From: Nautilus pompilius
Taxonomy: Eukaryota; Mollusca; Cephalopoda; Nautilida; Nautilidae
Length of the DNA stretch: 64,000 nucleotides
Assembly (NCBI GenBank): GCA_018389105.1
Contig: JACATO010000132.1
Location: 1,054,001 to 1,118,000, forward strand
Direction of reading: 5' to 3'
This document shows, piece after piece, positions 59,101 through 64,000 of this stretch. Below the pieces are notes generated by a model. That model saw only the letters and a list, made by a program, of their open reading frames with translations, was not told the origin of the DNA and ran no database searches. Each line of letters begins with the position of its first letter. Position 1 is the stretch's first letter. The position numbers and the translations under genes are program-made.

Positions 59101-62100
59101 AAACCTCTTGGTTTCTTCTTGCTTTTCTGCACCAGTGCATCAGTGAGTTTCCTCCCATAGCCAAAACAGAGAAATTCTAGAAGGAACTTTCCATTTCCTG
59201 ATGAAGACAGAAGTTGACAGTTGTAAACACCGCTGACACAAGTTCAAAAAGAAAAACTCAAGATGTTATAGAATTCTTTACAACTTAGTAATGAGGCCTC
59301 GGACTTTTACCATCGCCTTCTCAACATGCAGATCACCTGTGTGTTCATCCTGTTGTTTAAATGTTAAAGAATGTTTTTAAATCTTCAAGACAGCAAATGA
59401 ACACATTATTTACATGAAATTTGAGAAAACCAAACCAAGATTCATCCCTTACAATCAAACCCATGACAACTGCTTACTTTACATCAAATAAAGGCAAAGA
59501 AAACATGCCCACCAAGAGAAAGAGTTCATGAAGTGTGTAGCATAAAAGTATCCGCAAGCTTGTACAATCAAAAATCTATTTACTAAAGTGACTGCCACAC
59601 CAAAAAACTAAGAGAATGAATAATGTTTTGTTGTTAGAAATTCCATCATCCCTCCCCTCCCTGTGTTGGTCAGTAAACCTACCACACTTTAACATTATTT
59701 ATAGCTCGTCAGTAGTTGCCTTTCCCCACAATTCCCAATAATTCAAGCCCGATTTCCATCCAGATTCTCAAACATCTTATTTACCTAATAGAAAGTGTAG
59801 TGCATGGATATAACAATAACAAATTTCTTACCAGACTAGTGTTGTGTGGTTTCAGTGGAAATGCAAGAGCAATTTCTGTTGACTCGACTTCTACATCTGA
59901 TTTTGCCTGAAATAAAAGATGCTGCCATGTCAGTCAGCTGGAATAGATTTATTTTCCAATTTTTCATAAATGTACCTGTCAGACCAACAACTTCCTATCT
60001 GCACAAATCACCTTACCTTCATATGTTGTCACACTGTCAAGATAAATGAAATAAATAAATGAATGTTTTTTTTCACCTGGAAGAAGTGTTTTTAAATTTA
60101 ACACCTAATTTACATTTTCAGGTAAGAAAAGGGTTTAAGTATAAATTATAAACTGAATTAGCAAATCCTGTAATTTTCACAGAGTATGTTAAATAAGGCA
60201 GGTGTTCGCTTTAATATATATATATAATTACTCTATAACTATCATTTCACACCATCAAATTCATTCAATGTGAATTTCTTTTTTAACAAATTTTATGAAA
60301 AAAGTTAAAATTGAAATGATATATATATATATAAATCCTTTACTTACAACTACTTTCCCACAACTAAATAAAATTTTTTACCAACCATTTAAGGCAAAGT
60401 TTTGTCCTCCCACCCTTCTCCATATTCAGGATAACTCTCAAGTCAGTTCTTAGAATTCCCATGTACAGAATCAAGATTGTACACTATATAAGAAAGCTGG
60501 TTAGGGTTAGAGCCTGGCTAACAAGTAAAATAACAAGTCTAAAGTAGTTGATGCATTAACCAATTTACGGAAGCTATTAATTTTTGAAACATGGATTAAA
60601 CCTAAGCAGCCTTGCTTAACTATATTACTGATAATTCAGAATTACATACTAACTTTCAATCTTATTTATGAAAAGTGATACATTTAGTAAAACAAAGCTA
60701 CAAAAGTCAGTCATTTCTTTACTGTAAGCCTATTGTAGAATTATCATTTTGAAATAGTTAGAAAGCTGGACAGTTATCTCTATAAGTTCGTTCTGAGAAA
60801 GAAACCTAACTGCATATCCATCAGGGTAAATGTAAAAAAAAAATAAAACATTTGAAATGTAGTATAAATTATCTTCTGATTAGCCTCATTAATAGAAGTT
60901 CTGAGCCTGTTTTCAGTAGCTCTAATTTTAGTAGTACACCCAACCACTTTTCCTTACATTTATAATACAATGCACAGCATACTAACCTGAGAGATTTTAG
61001 AAGCATCCAACAATTTCCTGACAACCAGCCACCTGTCCGTGTTTCCGTCTCTATGGCAAATTTCAATGACATCATTGCCATAATCAAACCGTCTAATTTC
61101 CGTAACAGTGTTTTCAACCTGTTTAAAGATGCAATCTCCATTATATTTAGTAACAAGTAATTACATGTTCATCTGGAAAAAGCAGGTCTTTGCAGCAATT
61201 TTAAAAGGAACTGCCTCTTTTCTTCTCTACAACTCATGCACATCAAAACAAAACATGTGAAAATAAGAAAAAGACAAGCACCTTGAAGAAAGATTTTGAT
61301 AAAAGCATACGCTTTCTTGGATTTGTCTATTTGCTTCTACTTGTTACATTACCTTACTGTATTTTTCAGAAAGCAAAAAAATTGTCGAGAAATTTAGCAG
61401 CATAAAATACAATATTTTATATTCGTTGAAAAATTGTATAACCAGACTACTGTATCCCTGGTGTTGTCAAAACTTGGGATCGATGATGTAGAATGCTGAG
61501 GTGGTAACTTTGGTATTTTTAATATTATAATTAATGAAAAATCATTGCTGAATCTTGCTTGTACAAAATCACAAAGAAAAACTTCATCACCAGTTAAAAT
61601 TTGAAATGAATACAATTTTACTATAGTTATTTAAAAAATACTAACATTATAAAGATTAAAGAAAGACAAACTGAAGAAAAGCAATGGAAAAGATGCTACT
61701 GGATTCATGTGGTCTGATTATATACCTTGTTGTCGATGATTATTTGTCGTAACCGATGCAGGAACAATAGCAAAGAGGGGTGAATATCATTAAAGCTTGC
61801 CGCTAAAGACCCAGACTCCTTCATCATCTGTTTCAGTGGTAAAGTAATTTTTGTCATCCAGCTAGTCAAAAAACAAACAAACAAACTGAATTAAGATATT
61901 CTTTATTTAAAAATTTACTGCTTTTAGTATGTGATGAAATGACGTTTACTCAGTGACTATGGTCTGTAAAGAATGGACTTAAAAGCTTTTCAGCATATCA
62001 CACTCCACTTCCTGCAATGTAGTTCTATGCCAAACATTAACAAGTAATTATTTAAATGACATGCACCCTTTAGTAAACAAAAGAAAAACAAACAAACATA

Positions 62101-63601
62101 AAGCTAACTATTTATAGAGTAAATATAAGCGGATGAACTACCTACAATGTCACTGTCAGTTGGTTGTGTGTGATTCAAACATTTAGTTTAATAAATACAA
62201 TTTTAAAATATTACTTTAAAGCTGAGGAATGGATGCAAGTCTCATAAAATAGGTTTGCAAAGATTTGTTGTGTAAGAAGCATAAATCTTTAAGAATGTAT
62301 GTAAAATTTCATTTATTTATATTGGAAAAAAAACAATTAAGCAAAAATCTAATTTTCCTACTTGTGTTTGTTCTCTTCAGCATCTTCAATCCAGTGAGGT
62401 AGAATGTAGCCCATGGGACCACTATTTACATCAAAATAAAAGTGATAGCCATTGGAGTGGACCTCTGGACAGTCAGTGACCCGAAATACTGACTTAAATC
62501 CAATACCTTTCTCACCTAGAATAATTAATTTAGAAAATATGAGAACTGTTATTAGAACCAAAAATAGAGGAAGTTAAAAAAAGATTAAATGGTTGCCTAC
62601 CTAGCCAAAAGGCTGAGTTGGCTACATCTGTACAGAATAATAAAACACTTCTAACTTTTAGTTTTGAAATTGCTTATTAATAAGAGTAAACAGTCAGAAG
62701 CAATGGCCTATAGTATCCTGTCTATAAAGGGCCCAGATCAGGTATTAGTTAGTTTAAACATAAATATGGTAAATTATTTTTCTTAATTACTAGATATGCT
62801 TAATCAGCATTAAACAGACAGACTAGATTTTTGGTATTTTCCCACAGCCCTAAAATAAACATTTTGATTTCTCATTTTTTTAAAAAGGGCATTTGAGACA
62901 CTATAATACACTTATGACTCTCTGATTGGTCATTAGTAATAAAGCCCAGTTTTGGTACCTTAAGGATAATAAAAATCTCCTCACCATGCTCTCTCTCTTG
63001 CTATGAGAAAAATTTGCAGGTATATCTTGGAAATAATTTCTCTAGGCGTTGAGTAATTGTTGCAATTCCTTTTAACTGCCACCCGTGGCGTGAAAAAGCT
63101 CTAATTAACCAGTGTAAAATGTGAAAAAAAACTGACCTATGTATCCAAATTTGTGCTTTCCTTTAGTGCTTTTTCCAATATCACAAAGAGCTCTGATATC
63201 TTTGTTCTGAAACCCATTTTCATTATTCAGCACCACAACACTGTCTCGAGTTATCACAAACTTTACTAAAGGCCACTCTGCTGAATCAGTGTTGAACATA
63301 TGGTCAGGGTATTCATTGTCATCAGCATTCTGGATCAGCTCCAGCACAAAGTGTGTGTTCTTGCTGTAGAGGTCAGTAGAGAGACGATGCAAGCTGCGGC
63401 CAACCCGTTCGTATTGCTTTGATATCAATTTCTGCCCATCTTCATTCAGTTCAACGCCAATGCCAAACTCTTCTCGGCGGATGAATTCTATCTCTTTTTG
63501 CTGCGTGCTAATTTTCGCCTTGTTTTCGTTAAGCATGACATCCTCATCGCTTTCAGCTGTGATCGATTCATTTATTTCTTCTTCAGTGACAACAGTTACA
63601 T
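31038..63601 (-). CDS. Animal NO VEIN-like protein: Hsp90/GHKL-type ATPase plus C-terminal NOV_C (DUF3883) nuclease-like domain; 5' end outside window
   Basis: Exons, 5' to 3': 63601-63137, 62515-62362, 61861-61726, 61118-60987, 59906-59832, 58879-58807, 58258-58146, 56306-56147, 55006-54770, 54330-54091, 52975-52794, 52172-51971, 51641-51498, 51163-51015, 47422-46192, 44126-43879, 42494-42304, 39070-38886, 38427-38323, 37079-36843, 36592-36344, 31531-31038 (stop). All junctions keep phase, giving about 1800 codons. The first visible exon opens at an acceptor, so the start codon lies upstream. Domains by residue of the visible part: an acidic leader (1-45), the Hsp90-like ATPase (about 55-210), the conserved PVFAFLPLRSYGFRF block with SSREDLDKDSYWNQW after it (about 320-365), a long middle (about 370-1470), a Pro/Lys-rich linker with a possible bipartite nuclear signal (KKR...PKR), and the NOV_C domain (last about 130 residues). 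Plant NO VEIN has the same order. Cellular role in animals is not known to me. No membrane segment was seen. Confidence 0.92.
31930..32940 (-). mobile_element. Decayed Tc1-like transposon A, last intron of the NO VEIN-like gene
   Basis: Minus-strand reading gives the Tc1 hallmark QIPDLNPIENLWNDID near 31990-32042, preceded upstream by a VGIDSLWYGAVI-like match to the VMVWGxxS block. Many stops interrupt it. The outer limits are approximate: the right side ends in a short (CA)n run with ACATGGAGT-like sequence that also appears left of the coding part, perhaps old terminal repeats. Confidence 0.7.
33430..34340 (-). mobile_element. Decayed Tc1-like transposon B, last intron of the NO VEIN-like gene
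   Basis: Minus-strand reading gives YLQDETIT, then WPINSIENIWDALGRCVAS, matching WPARSPDLNPIEHVWDALGR of a Tc1 subfamily different from copy A. The first D of the usual SPDLNPIE segment is lost. Numerous stops show long decay. Terminal repeats were not resolved, so the limits are approximate. Confidence 0.7.
34780..35700 (-). mobile_element. Decayed mariner-family transposase, last intron of the NO VEIN-like gene
   Basis: The N-terminal part on the minus strand (within 35649-35404) has CEWHKHFYESCKSIEDRE, matching the EWHKRFxxGxxSxEDxxR helix-turn-helix of mariners. Further on, KSIIIMFLDARGIVQCSLL matches the block after the second catalytic D region. The end, CWKKCMKSQGDYFGRD near 34810-34870, matches the mariner C-terminus CxxKCxxxxGxYFxGD. 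It belongs to a different subfamily from the copy at 26938. Broken; terminal repeats not resolved. Confidence 0.72.
38620..38641. repeat. Short interstitial telomere-like tract
   Basis: Three to four units of CCCTAA with one variant (CTCTAA). Animals with TTAGGG telomeres have such tracts at internal sites. A two-unit TTAGGG match also occurs near 60500. The tract is short, so chance or local slippage is possible. Confidence 0.55.
39400..40450. other. Unassigned stretch in intron 17 of the NO VEIN-like gene
   Basis: Contains short open frames (39751-39936, 40247-40429), but I see no motif, terminal repeat or splice-bounded exon. The rest of this 3.2-kb intron has repeat family X copy C and a (TA)n tract. 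Confidence 0.3.
41081..41116. repeat. (TA)n microsatellite
   Basis: About 17 TA units followed by a T-run, in intron 17 of the NO VEIN-like gene. Confidence 0.95.
41340..41900 (+). repeat. Repeat family X, copy C (intron 17 of the NO VEIN-like gene)
   Basis: Aligned to the reverse complement of copy B across about 550 bp. Shared translated pieces include GDASKRIL against ADVSKRIL and SSNDTVL against ASNDMFL, plus a common GTAGCAC..TGG start and an ATAATATTGG end. It contains short open frames (41345-41563, 41553-41744) but no motif I recognise. Confidence 0.6.
44330..44760. repeat. Unclassified repeat-like block, intron 15 of the NO VEIN-like gene
   Basis: Open frames run on both strands (44430-44675 plus, 44758-44471 minus) and composition differs from the AT-rich flanks, as in old transposon remains. 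No terminal repeat or family motif was seen. Confidence 0.25.
47608..48472. mobile_element. Possible old Tigger/pogo-like element, intron 14 of the NO VEIN-like gene
   Basis: The left edge reads TA then CAGTAATCTCCCATCAGTTA and continues with a GTTAGCGAACACTGAGAC-type stretch that resembles Tigger MITEs. The right edge, inverted, shows a loose match (AGTACCACCCCAGTTA). Duplication of TA is not convincing on the right. The call is tentative. Confidence 0.35.
48640..49330 (-). repeat. Repeat family X, copy B (intron 14 of the NO VEIN-like gene)
   Basis: This is the longest of three related copies. The minus strand has a 122-codon open frame (49281-48913) and a second at 49018-48824. The other copies, at 18130-18480 and 41340-41900, align with different parts of it. 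No terminal repeats were found and no transposase or reverse transcriptase signature was recognised. Confidence 0.6.
49586..50920 (-). mobile_element. Truncated or decayed piggyBac element, intron 14 of the NO VEIN-like gene
   Basis: The minus strand at 50368-50093 encodes LWNPVTAGDIEIFLGVTIMM, then YWSTDD and ILQYLHLND, the piggyBac transposase core, continuing at about 50097-50030 with LHKVCPLLDYL and DNFIPPGKK. An acidic Asp-rich stretch upstream fits the N-terminus. The 3' end is marked by TTAA (49582-49585) followed by CCCTTTCCTGGATGG, a typical piggyBac end. I could not find the matching right end near 50900, so the element seems truncated there or its end has decayed. The conserved catalytic Asp residues further downstream were not traced. 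Confidence 0.75.
51498..51641 (-). CDS. Exon 13 of the NO VEIN-like gene, symmetrical candidate cassette exon
   Basis: This 144-nt exon has phase 1 at both ends, so including or skipping it keeps the frame. It encodes 48 residues, including SLPMSDTKSSC and YLLFPGYQNAVDFKFV. The acceptor is a less common GAAG after CCTAACTTTTTT, which offers both a branch-point-like CTAAC and a pyrimidine tract. The donor is GTTTGT. The open frame flanked by matching sites supports it, but I could not confirm homology. Confidence 0.62.
55051..55537. mobile_element. Tigger/pogo-like MITE, intron 8 of the NO VEIN-like gene
   Basis: The first 21 bases of both ends are identical in inverted orientation, beginning CAGGTTGAGAATCCC, and TA is duplicated at 55049-55050 and 55538-55539. 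Length is 487 bp with no transposase frame, so it is non-autonomous. The ends resemble mammalian pogo/Tigger-derived MITEs that carry CAGGTTGAG-type termini. Near-perfect ends suggest it is younger than most elements here. Confidence 0.88.
56893..57486. mobile_element. Second Tigger/pogo-like MITE, intron 7 of the NO VEIN-like gene
   Basis: Ends are CAGTTGTCCCCC and, inverted, CAGTCGACCCCC, with TA at 56891-56892 and 57487-57488. The 594-bp body is richer in CpG than the host intron, contains a GCCAATCAGCAGC-like stretch common in Tigger relatives, and has no transposase frame. A different subfamily from the MITE at 55051. Confidence 0.87.
62362..63601 (-). other. Hsp90/GHKL-type ATPase region of the NO VEIN-like gene (exons 1-2 in view)
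   Basis: The N-box reads VLELIQNADDNEY (about residues 87-98), giving the E, N and D that hold Mg-ATP in GHKL ATPases. The second box is VVLNNENGF, where classical GHKL proteins have DxGxGF; as I recall, plant NO VEIN also has an NNE-type sequence here. The third box, GEKGIGFKSVF, spans the junction of exons 1 and 2 (phase 1), followed by the family motif PEVHSNGYHFYFD. Retention of all three boxes suggests ATP binding is kept; turnover cannot be judged from sequence. Confidence 0.88.
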
Positions 63602-64000
63602 CTGGAAACAAAAATAAAGTATGTTTACTTTATGTCCCTTTACCACCTGAGGAAAAAATCTCAGTAATTGAGCTAGAGGTTAAATACAACATGACTTGAT
63701 ATGCTAACCGATGAATGTTACATTAAAGTGAATTTACTTTAAATAAAAGTGGAAACAGTGGTAACAGAGGTAAGCCAAATGTATGGATCAAAATGGTGGT
63801 CTTTTTTACATTCAAATTTTCGAAGTGCAAACCCCATAAAAACTTTTAAAATACAATCACAAATAAATATAAACAAAAATAAAATTTAGCAATACATACT
63901 ACCTGGTATTAAAGCTTTTGTCAATAACCAAAACTATCAATGTTTTCTAAACTCCCCATGGCAAAAAAACAACAAACAAACTTGCACAAATGTGCAATTT
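63602..64000. other. Intron upstream of the first visible NO VEIN-like exon
   Basis: The exon at 63601 is preceded by TTTATTTTTGTTTCCAG, a good acceptor, so this is intron. An ATG and a GTAGTA donor-like site occur near 63901-63960 on the minus strand, but the intervening frame is closed by a stop, so I do not call an exon. Confidence 0.6.

Noticed and set aside
61394-61615. 73-codon minus-strand open frame in the intron between exons 3 and 4 of the NO VEIN-like gene
   Set aside because: Flanking exons already join in phase and the conserved sequence is continuous; no good splice sites bound it.
63601-63611. Possible start of the NO VEIN-like gene at 63611
   Set aside because: The codon there is TTG and lies in the intron before a clear TTTCCAG acceptor; the true start is upstream.

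Overview
The window is nuclear DNA from an animal. It is AT-rich, its genes are split by GT-AG introns, it is rich in simple repeats, and it carries many dead cut-and-paste transposons (mariner, Tc1, hAT, piggyBac, pogo/Tigger) plus CR1-like LINE scraps. The proteins are clearly metazoan. An invertebrate, perhaps a lophotrochozoan such as a mollusc, is my guess from gene content and repeat style; the sequence does not prove it. I saw no viral or LTR-type element, no tRNA or rRNA gene and no CRISPR array.

Layout. (1) 269-17294, minus strand: DHX38/PRP16, the DEAH-box splicing helicase. Fifteen coding exons are visible, from the start codon through helicase motif V; the C-terminal part lies beyond the left edge. 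(2) 17295-17846: a 552-bp gap between two divergent start codons, probably a shared promoter. (3) 17847-29028, plus strand: a complete nine-exon LRRC69 (344 aa), with one GC-AG intron. (4) 29029-31037: convergent 3' ends of LRRC69 and the next gene. (5) 31038-63601, minus strand: a large gene (22 exons in view, about 1800 codons, 5' end outside the window). It encodes an animal homologue of plant NO VEIN, with an Hsp90/GHKL-type ATPase at the N-terminal side, a long middle region, and a C-terminal NOV_C/DUF3883 domain that looks like a restriction-endonuclease fold with D...ExK intact.

Exon borders of all three genes were read by hand from splice sites and codon phase. The phases agree across all 46 exons, which strongly supports the models. 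Nearly all transposon remains sit in introns, and several have exact target-site duplications: mariner at 26938-28201, Tigger-like MITEs at 55051-55537 and 56893-57486, hAT-like at 5891-6849, and one end of a piggyBac at 49586.

The gene most worth following up is the NO VEIN-like one. An Hsp90-like ATPase joined to a PD-(D/E)XK-like nuclease domain is uncommon in animals and recalls bacterial defence-type architectures. That link to defence is inference.
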